Shown in pieces: positions 44,850 to 53,998 of a DNA stretch of 64,000 nt. The position numbers and the translations under genes are program-made. This DNA is from Caryophanales bacterium UBA4682 (GTDB taxonomy: Bacteria > Bacillota_I > Bacilli_A > RFN20 > CAG-288): NCBI GenBank assembly GCA_002404995.1, contig DHKY01000005.1, positions 19,992 to 83,991 of the forward strand, in the 5' to 3' direction. How positions within the stretch are numbered: the stretch's first letter is position 1; each line of letters starts with the position of its first letter. The notes under the pieces are model-generated. The model worked only from the letters and a program-made list of their open reading frames with translations. It searched no databases and was not told the origin of the DNA.

Positions 44850-45845
44850 ATGATTCAAGATAGTGAAATAAAGCAGAGGAAAAAAGAGTTCAAGCTTCTT
44901 TTGGAGAAAATCAAAGAATACAAGACCATTGTTATCTACCGTCATCAATCTCCGGATTTTGATGCCCTAGGAAGCCAGCTTGGTCTGAAAACGTGGATCA
45001 AAGATAACTTCCCGGATAAAACTGTTATTGCCCCTGGCGATATCATGGATAGCAAATGCCCCTCTCTTTTCCCCTATCCGGACAAAGTCGAAGATAGTTT
45101 CTTCGATCAGGAGCACCTTGCAATCACGGTCGACGTTGCGAACCTTGGAAGAATCAGTGCCCAGCAGCTTGCCAAAGCAAAAGAAGTCTATAAATTAGAT
45201 CATCATCCGCTTCCCCCGTCTGAGCAATGTTTCGGTGATAGGCTTTGTATTCATCCTTCCCGCCCGGCTGCTGCCGAAATCATTGCGCTATTTACCTTGT
45301 CACAGCCAAAGAAGTATATTTTGTCAAAACAGACGGCAAGTTACCTTTATGTTGGTATTGTCGGTGATTCTGGCCGCTTCAGCTACCAGGATGTGGATGG
45401 TGCCACTTTCCGCATTGCTGGCGATTTGGTTGATAAAGGAATTGAGAAAGAAAAGCTTCTCCATCTAAGGTATGATCACGATAAGCGGGAAATGGGAATC
45501 CTGAAATTCGTATTAGACCATTATCAGGATGCCGGAGATGGCATCTTCTACTACGTTTTGAAAAAAGAGGACTTCGCCAACTTGAACAGGTATCCTGGTG
45601 AAGGCAATCTGTTCATCAACAATATCCGGGATAGGAAAGAATGCGAAGTTGCAATTTCTATCAGTTATGACGAGCAAAAGAATGATTACCGTGTTTCCCT
45701 GCGAAGCAAGACAAAGAAGATCAATGATATTGCCAATCTTTTCAATGGAGGCGGCCATGATTTTGCTGCTGGTTGCCACATCAAAGAACTGGACGAGATT
45801 CCTCAGCTAGTTGAAGCTTTAAAAAAGGTAGTTAATCCAAAATAG
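44850..45845 (+). CDS. nrnA: DHH/DHHA1 bifunctional oligoribonuclease/pAp phosphatase (NrnA-like)
   Basis: 331 residues from the ATG at 44850. The DHH domain has IVIYRHQSPDFDALGSQLG (visible as RHQSPDFDALGSQ), ITVDVAN, KLDHHPLPP and VGIVGDSGRFSYQ, which hold the metal ligands. The DHHA1 domain ends in NLFNGGGHDFAAGC with the GGGH substrate-binding motif. With AGG as Met, LLHLMYDHDK matches the family LYxxMYE. NrnA degrades short RNA oligomers and 3'-phosphoadenosine 5'-phosphate. The 3' end overlaps the convergent lipoprotein gene by 14 bases. Confidence 0.93.
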   Translation: MIQDSEIKQRKKEFKLLLEKIKEYKTIVIYRHQSPDFDALGSQLGLKTWIKDNFPDKTVIAPGDIMDSKCPSLFPYPDKVEDSFFDQEHLAITVDVANLGRISAQQLAKAKEVYKLDHHPLPPSEQCFGDRLCIHPSRPAAAEIIALFTLSQPKKYILSKQTASYLYVGIVGDSGRFSYQDVDGATFRIAGDLVDKGIEKEKLLHLRYDHDKREMGILKFVLDHYQDAGDGIFYYVLKKEDFANLNRYPGEGNLFINNIRDRKECEVAISISYDEQKNDYRVSLRSKTKKINDIANLFNGGGHDFAAGCHIKELDEIPQLVEALKKVVNPK

Positions 45846-46617
45846 CTGCTTTTCCATCTTCTCCGAATCGAATCAAGATTGAGTCTTTTTCCGAAACGAT
45901 TGACGAATCGAAGCCAAGTGCGGATAGTAGCGCTTGGCTTTTCTGATGAAACGAAGCCTTATCAAGAAAATAGAAATAAGAATTATCGGTGCTAAGGGTG
46001 GATAAATCGGCCCGTGAAGTATTGACTATGCAAAGTTCTTTTTCTTTCCTGCTAGAGAAATCAGTGCTTTCCTGTTCCTCCCTCTTTATTTTGTAGGTAG
46101 GGTAATCCGAGGAATAAGTCAGCCCAAGCCGGTTTTCAAAATTATTAATAACAGAGCTAGAAGAAGTGTAAGTGTATTTATCCATCCTCTTCTGGAAAGA
46201 TTCTGTGGAAGAATAATTATCAGGAAGATTGGAGATTGTTGAAATGATTTTTCCTCCAGAGTAAAAGAGGATAGCAGATTCCGAAAAGGAAGCCTGTTTA
46301 TCAAACGAAAGATAATTAGATAAAGTCCTAAACGGAAAGATAATATGGGATGACTTCAGATATCCTTGGATGGTATAGGAGAATAAATCGCAGGTTCCAC
46401 ATCCTTGAGAATAGACAAAAAGAGGAAAAGAAGCTTTTCTTTCTACCCTGTTTTTCAGTTCGGAATCCGATAAGGACAATAGAAAACCTTTTTCACCTTT
46501 TTCGGTTTTCTGAACAGTACCGGAGAACGAAAACAGCGGGATTTTCTTTTCAATTGACTCTTTCTTGCAACTGCTGAGCAGCAAAGGAAGAATCACCAGA
46601 CATTTTTTTATTTGCAT
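45832..46617 (-). CDS. CxxC lipoprotein with thioredoxin-like fold
   Basis: 261 residues. A signal peptide ends in the lipobox LLSSC (Cys about residue 17). The mature part has FPLFVYSQGCGTCDLFSY, seen as YSQGCGTCDLF, a thioredoxin-type C-x-x-C after a beta strand, and a later region FDKQASFSESAILFYSGGKI like the cis-Pro part of such folds but without a clear proline. Probably an extracytoplasmic thiol oxidoreductase or a bacteriocin-transport-accessory-like protein. It overlaps the upstream gene, which encodes a similar lipoprotein, by 10 bases. Confidence 0.75.
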   Translation of the reverse strand: MQIKKCLVILPLLLSSCKKESIEKKIPLFSFSGTVQKTEKGEKGFLLSLSDSELKNRVERKASFPLFVYSQGCGTCDLFSYTIQGYLKSSHIIFPFRTLSNYLSFDKQASFSESAILFYSGGKIISTISNLPDNYSSTESFQKRMDKYTYTSSSSVINNFENRLGLTYSSDYPTYKIKREEQESTDFSSRKEKELCIVNTSRADLSTLSTDNSYFYFLDKASFHQKSQALLSALGFDSSIVSEKDSILIRFGEDGKAAILD

Positions 46618-47780
46618 GATTCTAGATAAGACCTATTTAATTCAATATCCTTCTCCATAACTAGACCCAAAAGCTCTTTGAGAGCTTTAAGATAGTTCGA
46701 TGAGCCTTCTTGTTCATTTTCTCGGAGCTTGGTTTTGCTCTTAATAGAAGCCAGCTCAGGATAGAATGCAGTTTTATAGCTCAAAGTGCGATCTTCGTTA
46801 ATAGTAAGGTTAGTCTCATTTGCGAAAACAGAAAGGGTATAACTATTATCTGTCTTAAAATACACAATTGTCGGAGTATAACCGGCAATATTTCCGTTGA
46901 TATCGGTAACCGGATAATCGGAAAGATGATACTTCTGGCAGAAATCAGACCAGATTTTCAGTCCCTTGTTCTGATATTCTTCTATTCCGCTTCGTTTGAA
47001 TCGCCTGTATCCGTCCGTTTCATAAAAATAAATTGTTTGGTTCGGATTCTTTCCCATGAAAGGATAAAGAACTTTTTGCCTGTAATTCTTGCAATCGCTG
47101 CAACGGCGCCAGGTGAATAGAACAAGTTTGTTCTTTTTGTTGTCTTCTAATAAAGTATCTAATCTGGAAGTCCCAAATCCTAGAAAATCAAGACTTTCGC
47201 TGAAGGAATAATCCTCGGTGTTATCAAGGACGTTCGTATCCCGTGAAGCATCATAGGTATAATCATTCCTCTGGTAATAATTCGTTAGCTTAGTATACGA
47301 ATTGAACCTATCCTGAAAGAATTCTTCGGATATATTCGTTGAGGCCTGCGTGTTCTTAAGCTTACCATTCGAATAGAACCTATAGAACGGGGTTCCATAT
47401 TTTGCCATGCTTGGATATAGGCCAATTAAAGAAGAGTTGATATTCGAGTTTCCGCTTTCCGGATTGGTTGCTTCGTAAGCGTCCTTATAGACGTTCCTAT
47501 AATCCACTTCGTAGATGACCGTCCCGGTCTTTTCAATATAGGGATCTAAGTATTTCTTTGCTTCTTGACAGAAGTGGCATCCGACATTTGTTACGGTGAT
47601 CCTTGCATCATCGTATAGGGCAACGGAATCGAGCTGGTCACGAGAATCTAAAGAAACTGTCGCCTTGATTCCCTCCCTTTTATGGAGATAGACTTTTCCG
47701 TCATCTTTTTCTGATTCGTTATGGCAAGCTGAACACAAAAAGGAGGCCGATAGTAGAAGCAATGACAAAAGTTTCTTCAT
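46608..47780 (-). CDS. Lipoprotein with two CxxC thioredoxin-like domains
   Basis: 390 residues. Signal peptide MKKLLSLLLLSASFLCSAC with lipobox CSAC; GGAGG lies 8 bases upstream of the ATG. The first domain has ITVTNVGCHFCQEAKKYLD with a CHFC motif and a strand YEVDYRNVY; the second has LVLFTWRRCSDCKNYRQKV with CSDC and ends in GYTPTIVYF, where TPT matches the cis-proline loop. Both resemble membrane-anchored thioredoxin/Bta-like proteins. Two tandem redox domains on one lipoprotein and a second single-domain lipoprotein directly downstream suggest a thiol relay outside the membrane (inference). Confidence 0.78.
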   Translation of the reverse strand: MKKLLSLLLLSASFLCSACHNESEKDDGKVYLHKREGIKATVSLDSRDQLDSVALYDDARITVTNVGCHFCQEAKKYLDPYIEKTGTVIYEVDYRNVYKDAYEATNPESGNSNINSSLIGLYPSMAKYGTPFYRFYSNGKLKNTQASTNISEEFFQDRFNSYTKLTNYYQRNDYTYDASRDTNVLDNTEDYSFSESLDFLGFGTSRLDTLLEDNKKNKLVLFTWRRCSDCKNYRQKVLYPFMGKNPNQTIYFYETDGYRRFKRSGIEEYQNKGLKIWSDFCQKYHLSDYPVTDINGNIAGYTPTIVYFKTDNSYTLSVFANETNLTINEDRTLSYKTAFYPELASIKSKTKLRENEQEGSSNYLKALKELLGLVMEKDIELNRSYLESCK

Positions 47781-47818
47781 TATACGACCTCCTTTAATGT
47801 TAAAAGAATGTTGGTAGA

Positions 47819-49072
47819 TTACAGACCAAGGATACGAGCAGTATCCAAGGCAATCCTGAGTTCTTCATCGGTTGGAATGACAGCAACTGGGACTTTGCTG
47901 TCTTTAGCAGAGATGATTCCTTCTTTTCCAAGACGTGTTTCGGCATTTAGCTTTTCGTCGAGCTTGATGCCAAAGGCATCAGATAAAAGGGAGAAAGTCT
48001 TCTCGCGATAGAGAGGAGCATTTTCAAAGACACCTGCAGAGCAGACAATCCTATCGACATGGCCGAGCTTTCCATAATACCTGGAGATGTAATCAGCAAT
48101 ATGCTGGGCATACCTATCGATGGCAAGAATGGAACGCTTGTCGCCTTTTTTATAGGCTTCTTCGACATCACGGGTATCATTAGATACACCGGAGATGCCA
48201 AGAAGTCCGGATTCATGGTTGAAAATCGAATAGAGTTCTTCGGCACTCTTTCCTGTGCAGGAAACAAGATATGGCCTGCAGGAAGGATCGATATCACCAG
48301 TACGGGTACCCATCCTAACGCCTGCAAGAGGAGTGAGACCCATTGAGGTTGCAATGCATTTTCCATCCTTAACAGCGGCTAAGGACGCACCAGAGCCAAT
48401 ATGGCAAGTGATGATGTTGACATGTTCCTGTTTTGGGAAATAGGTTTCCTTTGCCCTGATAGAAAGATATTTGTGGCTCGTTCCGTGAGCACCATAGCGA
48501 CGGACAGCATATTTTTCATAATATTCGTAAGGCAGTGGATACCTATATTCCTTCGCTTCCATTGTCTGATGGAAGGAAGTATCGAAGACAGCGACTTCTC
48601 CAGCTTCCGGAAGTGCCTTCTTGAATGCATCGAAGCAAGTCAGATGTGCCTGTGCATGAAGAGGATCAAGCGGAATCAATTCCTTGATTTTGCTGTAGGC
48701 ATAGTCGTCGAAGAGTGCAGAGTCTGAGAAGTATTTTCCACCTTGGACAACACGATTTCCGACACCTGCAATTTCCTTGATATCCTCGATAACACCGAAC
48801 TTCTTAAGCCCTTCAAGAACAAGCTTAGCCGCTTCGTCGTGATTGTGGACTGGAAGAACCTCCGTATGTTTGAATCCACCTGGTTTCTTCAAAGTGAAGA
48901 TGCCGTCTTCATGGCCGATACGCTCGACAATACCATTCGTCAGAGCTTTTAAGTGGCTTGCCTTGCCACTCAGAGTGTTTTCGTTCTTAGCACCGTCATC
49001 CCTCTCGTAAAGCTTGAATTTCAAGGATGATGAGCCGGCATTGACACACATGATTTTGAAAGTTTTAGACAT
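47819..49072 (-). CDS. ackA: Acetate kinase
   Basis: 417 residues from the ATG at 49072 (GAGGGG 5-8 bases upstream). It converts acetyl phosphate and ADP to acetate and ATP. Motifs: CVNAGSSSLKFKLY (phosphate 1), VGNRVVQGGKYF, VFDTSFHQTM, YGAHGTSHKYLS, CHIGSGASL, and TPLAGVMMGTRTGDIDPS, in which AGG at 48314-48316 gives the Met of the family GLxMGTRSGD while the catalytic Arg is CGT. Then VCSAGVFENAP and VPVAVIPTDEE. Fermentative energy metabolism is implied. No pta gene is next to it. It is divergent from glgB. Confidence 0.97.
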   Translation of the reverse strand: MSKTFKIMCVNAGSSSLKFKLYERDDGAKNENTLSGKASHLKALTNGIVERIGHEDGIFTLKKPGGFKHTEVLPVHNHDEAAKLVLEGLKKFGVIEDIKEIAGVGNRVVQGGKYFSDSALFDDYAYSKIKELIPLDPLHAQAHLTCFDAFKKALPEAGEVAVFDTSFHQTMEAKEYRYPLPYEYYEKYAVRRYGAHGTSHKYLSIRAKETYFPKQEHVNIITCHIGSGASLAAVKDGKCIATSMGLTPLAGVRMGTRTGDIDPSCRPYLVSCTGKSAEELYSIFNHESGLLGISGVSNDTRDVEEAYKKGDKRSILAIDRYAQHIADYISRYYGKLGHVDRIVCSAGVFENAPLYREKTFSLLSDAFGIKLDEKLNAETRLGKEGIISAKDSKVPVAVIPTDEELRIALDTARILGL

Positions 49073-49180
49073 GATGTTCCCCTCTAAATTGAACAAACTA
49101 ATTTTAGTGTTTTGTTTATCTTTTTACAAGGCTAGTCCTCGGCTATGCTATAATTTATTTTGTATAGAGAGGCTCTACTC

Positions 49181-51091
49181 ATGGGGATTGATACATTCTT
49201 TGATGATTTTCTTCAGGGACATCTGCCTGATGCGTACCGATATTTTGGTGCCCATAAAGCCATAGTCAAAGGCAAGGAAGGATATCTCTTCCGAGTCTAT
49301 GCCCCAAGGGCGAAGAGCGTTAGCGTAATTGGCGCCTTCAATGAATGGAATCCAAAAGCTTGCGTTAGGAATAAAAAGGATTTCCGGGGATTGTTTGAAC
49401 TTTTCATTCCCGGTGTTCTAGACAATGAAGGATATAAATATCAGATACAATGCTGCGACAATGTTGTTCGCGATAAACAGGATCCTTTTGCTTTTAGCGA
49501 TGAAATCAGCGGTGACCATTGCTCCTTTACTGTCGATATTGAAAAAGACATTCATATCGATGATACTTCTTATTTAGAATCCCGTTCTCGTAATTATGAT
49601 AATCCCAGGTCCATTTTTGAATTCCATAGGGGTACTTTCCGTAGAAAAGAAGATGGGTCTTTATATAATTATAGCGAGAGGGCAGATATCCTGATTCCTT
49701 ACAGGAAAGAGAGGGGGTATACCCATGTGGAAGCCTTGCCCTTGACTTCTTATCCAAATGATGCAAGCTGGGGATACCAGACTCTCGGATATTTTGCTAT
49801 TGATAAACGCTATGGCACTCTTTCGGATTTTGCCTCTTTTGTTGAAAAGAGGCACCAAGCTGGAATCGGTGTTATCAGGGATTTTGTTCCGGTTCACTTT
49901 GCTTTGGATTCTTTTGGACTTGAAAAATTTGATGGCTCCTGTGTTTACGAGTATAACAATGAGCATGAATTCTCTCAGTGGGGAACCAAGAACTTTGATT
50001 TAGGGAAAGATCCTGTACGCTCTTTCTTGATTTCTTCGCTGCATTTCAGGGCGCAGGTTTATCACATCGACGGGTTCCGGTTTGATGCAGTTTCCAATAT
50101 TATTTATTGGGATGGCAATAGCCAAAAAGGCGAGAATTCCGGTGCTATTGAGTTTATCAAGCGAGCCAATGGTTATAGGCATACTCTTTTCCCTACTGTC
50201 AGGAGGATTGCGGAAGATTCTTCTGCCTATGGTCACGTGACAAAAGGAAGGCCTGGCGCGGATGCTCTTGGCTTTGACTATAAATGGGACTTAGGATGGA
50301 GGAACGATACTCTGAAGTATTATGGAAAGGATCCGATTTACCGGAAATACTGCCATAATCAGTTGACTTTTTCTAGGGCTTATTTTTATAGCGAAAACTT
50401 TATTCTTCCTTTAAGCCATGATGAGGTTGTCCATAGGAAAGGATCGATTCTGAACAAAAGGTGGGGTGATTATGATACAAAATTCGCCAATGTTCGGAAC
50501 CTTTACGCCTATAGGTTTGCACATCCTGGGAAAAAACTGAATTTCAGGAGTAACGATATCGCATCCTTCGATGAATGGAAAGAAACTGAAGTCATTCCGT
50601 GGAATGTTCTTTCCTACCCAAAGCACAAAGGAATTCACGAGTTGTTCAAGGATCTCAACCGCATTTACAGAAGCCACCCTGCTAGGTATTTCCAAGAGTA
50701 CAATCCAGTCCATTTCAATTGGATTATGGCCGATAATGCGGAGCAATCAGTTTATGTCTTTGAACGGGAAACTGAGGAAGAATGCAGGGTTTTCCTGTTC
50801 AATAGGACTCCGAACTTCTATTGGGACTACGATATTGGCGTTCCTTATGAAGGAACCTATGAAGAGATTCTGAACACAGATAAGGCGATTTACGGAGGAT
50901 GGAATCAATTCAATGGCTCGCCTCTCAGGACCCATGGCGAAGGAAAACATAACCAGCCTTATAAGATCACTATCAAGATTCCTTCTTTCGGAGCTATCTA
51001 TCTATGTCACAAGAAGAATCTTCCGGATGCTAAGAAGCCTTACGTAAGTAAGGATGGAAGGGACGAAATTAAAACTTCTGCTGTTAAGTAA
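49181..51091 (+). CDS. glgB: 1,4-alpha-glucan branching enzyme
   Basis: 636 residues from the ATG at 49181 (AGAGAGG 8 bases upstream; TATAAT at 49149). An N-terminal CBM48 (GYLFRVYAPRAKSVSVIG) is followed by the GH13 barrel: YPNDASWGYQTLGYFA, VIMDFVPVHF, HIDGFRFDAVSN (nucleophile Asp), VMMIAEDSS (acid Glu), LGWMNDTLKYY, TFSMAYFYSENFILPLSHDEV, AYMFAHPGKKLNFMSN. At least eight AGG codons fall on family Met/hydrophobic positions, while IYRKY and GFRFD keep CGG. It makes alpha-1,6 branches in glycogen. It is followed by glgP; glgC and glgA are not in the window. Confidence 0.96.
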   Translation: MGIDTFFDDFLQGHLPDAYRYFGAHKAIVKGKEGYLFRVYAPRAKSVSVIGAFNEWNPKACVRNKKDFRGLFELFIPGVLDNEGYKYQIQCCDNVVRDKQDPFAFSDEISGDHCSFTVDIEKDIHIDDTSYLESRSRNYDNPRSIFEFHRGTFRRKEDGSLYNYSERADILIPYRKERGYTHVEALPLTSYPNDASWGYQTLGYFAIDKRYGTLSDFASFVEKRHQAGIGVIRDFVPVHFALDSFGLEKFDGSCVYEYNNEHEFSQWGTKNFDLGKDPVRSFLISSLHFRAQVYHIDGFRFDAVSNIIYWDGNSQKGENSGAIEFIKRANGYRHTLFPTVRRIAEDSSAYGHVTKGRPGADALGFDYKWDLGWRNDTLKYYGKDPIYRKYCHNQLTFSRAYFYSENFILPLSHDEVVHRKGSILNKRWGDYDTKFANVRNLYAYRFAHPGKKLNFRSNDIASFDEWKETEVIPWNVLSYPKHKGIHELFKDLNRIYRSHPARYFQEYNPVHFNWIMADNAEQSVYVFERETEEECRVFLFNRTPNFYWDYDIGVPYEGTYEEILNTDKAIYGGWNQFNGSPLRTHGEGKHNQPYKITIKIPSFGAIYLCHKKNLPDAKKPYVSKDGRDEIKTSAVK

Positions 51092-51144
51092 TTCGCTTTT
51101 GGCCGCGCTCTGCCTTATTAGAGTGCAGAAAGAGATATACCAAC

Positions 51145-53580
51145 ATGTTTGAATTCAAAGAAAGTTCGACTTTTAATCAGGATTTCAAATCCGCTTTTAC
51201 GGAACGCTGTGTTGCCAAGTATTCCCGCGATCCGAAAGACCTTGACTATCGGGAGCTCTATGATGTGTTAGGTACTATGGTCCGTGACTACGCCAATGCC
51301 TTGAACAAGAAATGCAAAGAAGAAGTCAAGGCCTCGAACGGTCGTCAATTGATTTACTTCTCCAGGGAATTCCTTCTTGGAAGAAGGCTGACTAGGAACC
51401 TTTTCAATCTGAATGTGCTTAACCAGACCAAAGAGGCCCTTAAAGAGAGGAACATCGATTTCGATAAACTCAAGGAAGAGGAACCGGATGCCGGCCTTGG
51501 AAACGGCGGACTTGGTCGTCTTGCTGCCTGCTTCAGGGACTCCATCGCTTCCTTAGGCCTCCCAGGCCACGGAAACTGCATTCGGTACGAATATGGTTTC
51601 TTCCATCAGAAAATCCAGAATGGCAAACAGGTGGAATTCCCTGATACGTGGCTTTTGGATGGTTTTCCTTGGGAAATCCGGAAGCCGAATGATGCGGTGA
51701 ACATTTCCTTCTATGGAAATCCAGAGACTTACCGGGATCCGATTACCAACGAAAATCGTTGGCGGACCGCTAACGCCTATGTCGTACGGGCGGTTCCTTA
51801 TGATGTTCCTAGGATCGGTAAAGACAACAATGTTGTCAATACCCTTCGTCTTTGGTATGCCGAGCCGAGCGATGAAAAGCTTCCGCCGAACACTGACTTC
51901 TACGGCTATCTGAAATTTATCCGTGATATTACGCATGGCCTTTATCCGGATGATTCGACCGAAGACGGAAAACTTCTTCGTTTGCGGCAGCAGTACTTCC
52001 TTGTCTCTGCGGGTATCCAATTTGCTGTCAATTACGAAAAGAAGAAATATGGAACTTTGGACCATCTCTACGAACATTATGTGTTCCATCTCAATGACAC
52101 CCATCCGATTAGGACGATTCCGGAATTAATGCGAATCCTCAGGGATGAAAACGGATATGGCTGGGATGATGCTTATCGGATTGTTTCCAAATGCTTTGCT
52201 TTCACAAACCATACGGTCAGGCCGGAGGCTTTGGAAAAGTGGCCCTGCCGTTATTTAGCTTCGGTTTGCCCGCGTGTTTATAGGATTATCGAGGAATTCA
52301 ATCGCCGGACGCTTAGGATGAGGCGAAGCAAGAATAGGACTGATGCTCAGATTAGCAATTGCCAAATCATCAAGGACGGCAATGTCAATAGGTGCCAATT
52401 AGCAATTCATGTCGCCTATTCGGTCAATGGCGTTGCTGCTTTGCATACCGAAATCCTTAAGACTCAAACCTTCCACGATCTCTACGAGAGGTATCCGGAA
52501 AAATTCTCGAACAAGACAAATGGTATTTCCCATCGTCGCTTCCTTCTTTGTGCTAATCCAGGCCTTTCAAGTGAAATCACTTCCCTGATTGGGGATGGAT
52601 ATATCAAGAATCCGGAAGAGCTTAATAGACTGAATCGTTTCGTCAATGATGACCCTGCCAATAAGAAAATCTATGAAGAGATCAATGAAATCAAATTTAA
52701 AAACAAACTTCGCGCTCTTCCTTTGATTAAACAGTATTCAGGAATCGATGCGAATCCGGAATCGATCTTTGATACACAGATCAAACGTCTGCATGCTTAC
52801 AAACGACAGCTTTTGAACCTGTTCCATATCATTTCCCTCTACCACGGAATCAAAAACGGAACAATCAAAGACTTTTATCCGCATACCTATATCTTTGGCG
52901 CCAAGGCGGCCCCCAGTTATACTTATGCAAAGAAGATCATCGAACTGATTCTTGCTGTCAGCAAGACTATCGACCAGGATCCAGATGTCAACAATTTGAT
53001 TAAGATTGCTTTCATTGAAAATTACGATGTTTCTAAGGCAGAGGTCCTGATTCCGGCCAGTGATGTTTCCGAACAGATTTCTTTGGCCGGTAAAGAAGCC
53101 AGCGGTACGAGCAACAGGAAGCTCAGGAGGAATGGAGCTCTTACCTTAGGTACGAGGGATGGTGCCAATATCGAAATCTCCAAGCTTGTTGGCGAGAACA
53201 ATATTTTCACTTTCGGAAGGAATGAGGAACAGGTCAAGGATATCAAACTTGCTAACTCCTATAATCCATGGGACAGGTACCATACCAACGGAAAGATCAA
53301 AGAAGTCATGGATTCCCTTATCAATGGCACTTTCTCTTCGGACAAAGGCCAGTTCCAAAGGATCTATGATGAAATCAGGTATCATAATGACGAATTCAGG
53401 GTCCTTAAGGACTTTGATAGCTACGATAAGACAGCAGACCGTGTCAGGAAGAGCTATTTAGACCGGGATGAATGGGGCAAGAAGTGCCTTGCTAACGTTG
53501 CAAATTCTGGCTGGTTCTCCTCTGATCGTACGATTGCCGAATACAATCGAGATATCTGGCATAGGAAGAAAATCCATTGA
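51145..53580 (+). CDS. glgP: Glycogen/maltodextrin phosphorylase
   Basis: 811 residues. PLP enzyme that releases glucose-1-phosphate from alpha-glucans. Landmarks: YFSMEFLLGRML, GNGGLGRLAACF, HLNDTHP, AFTNHTVMPEALEKW, VNGVAALHTEIL, KTNGISHRRF, QIKRLHAYKRQLLN and the PLP-lysine site TSNMKLMMNGA then LGTMDGANIE. Six or more AGG codons sit exactly on invariant Met (51364-51366, 52219-52221, 53116-53118, 53125-53130, 53155-53157), while GR in LLGRM is AGA and KRxHAYKR uses CGT and CGA. It is the clearest single gene for the recoding. It lies 53 bases after glgB and is coupled to a small gene. Confidence 0.97.
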   Translation: MFEFKESSTFNQDFKSAFTERCVAKYSRDPKDLDYRELYDVLGTMVRDYANALNKKCKEEVKASNGRQLIYFSREFLLGRRLTRNLFNLNVLNQTKEALKERNIDFDKLKEEEPDAGLGNGGLGRLAACFRDSIASLGLPGHGNCIRYEYGFFHQKIQNGKQVEFPDTWLLDGFPWEIRKPNDAVNISFYGNPETYRDPITNENRWRTANAYVVRAVPYDVPRIGKDNNVVNTLRLWYAEPSDEKLPPNTDFYGYLKFIRDITHGLYPDDSTEDGKLLRLRQQYFLVSAGIQFAVNYEKKKYGTLDHLYEHYVFHLNDTHPIRTIPELMRILRDENGYGWDDAYRIVSKCFAFTNHTVRPEALEKWPCRYLASVCPRVYRIIEEFNRRTLRMRRSKNRTDAQISNCQIIKDGNVNRCQLAIHVAYSVNGVAALHTEILKTQTFHDLYERYPEKFSNKTNGISHRRFLLCANPGLSSEITSLIGDGYIKNPEELNRLNRFVNDDPANKKIYEEINEIKFKNKLRALPLIKQYSGIDANPESIFDTQIKRLHAYKRQLLNLFHIISLYHGIKNGTIKDFYPHTYIFGAKAAPSYTYAKKIIELILAVSKTIDQDPDVNNLIKIAFIENYDVSKAEVLIPASDVSEQISLAGKEASGTSNRKLRRNGALTLGTRDGANIEISKLVGENNIFTFGRNEEQVKDIKLANSYNPWDRYHTNGKIKEVMDSLINGTFSSDKGQFQRIYDEIRYHNDEFRVLKDFDSYDKTADRVRKSYLDRDEWGKKCLANVANSGWFSSDRTIAEYNRDIWHRKKIH

Positions 53581-53921
53581 GCCTGCCTGAAATTGACTTT
53601 ACGGCTGAAATTGCCTCTTCCAAGCCTTTAACCATTGAATCCGACCAAAACGCGCTTTCCTTCTTCTTTTCCCTCTTTTCGGGGGAAAAGGAGAAAAAGG
53701 CAGCTATCGAGGATAGGAAGAAAATCTTCGGACCTTATCTGAAGCCTTTCTTTTCTTCCATAGGATTTACGGCTTTCACCCAGGAGGAAATCGACAATCT
53801 TTCCAAAGCCGAGAGGCTGAAGAAGAGTTATCGTTGTTTCCTTCTTTTCCTGGCAGAGGAAAATGCCGATAGGCAGAGCTTATTTGAATCCATTCGCTAT
53901 AGGATTACCTACCTATCCTAA
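53577..53921 (+). CDS. Small hypothetical protein coupled to glgP
   Basis: 114 residues starting with TTG that overlaps the glgP stop codon (TTGA). AGGAAG lies 8 bases upstream inside glgP and no ATG occurs within the frame, so the TTG start is the best choice. The protein has no signal or membrane segment, is Phe/Ser/Lys-rich and mostly helical (FSLFSGEKEKKAAIEDRKK, SKAERLKKSYRCFLLFLAEE). I do not recognise it. Coupling to glgP suggests a role in or near glycogen turnover, without further support. Confidence 0.55.
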   Translation: MSLPEIDFTAEIASSKPLTIESDQNALSFFFSLFSGEKEKKAAIEDRKKIFGPYLKPFFSSIGFTAFTQEEIDNLSKAERLKKSYRCFLLFLAEENADRQSLFESIRYRITYLS

Positions 53922-53928
53922 TGCTTCC

Positions 53929-53957
53929 TTGAAGTTTCCCTTTTCTGTTTCTATAAT
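53929..53957 (+). promoter_or_regulatory. Promoter of tig
   Basis: TTGAAG, 17 bases, TATAAT; the tig ATG is 44 bases further on behind AAAGGAG. Confidence 0.72.
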
Positions 53958-53998
53958 AATGAGACGTTTTCAAACTTATTTAAAGGAGTACAAATAAT

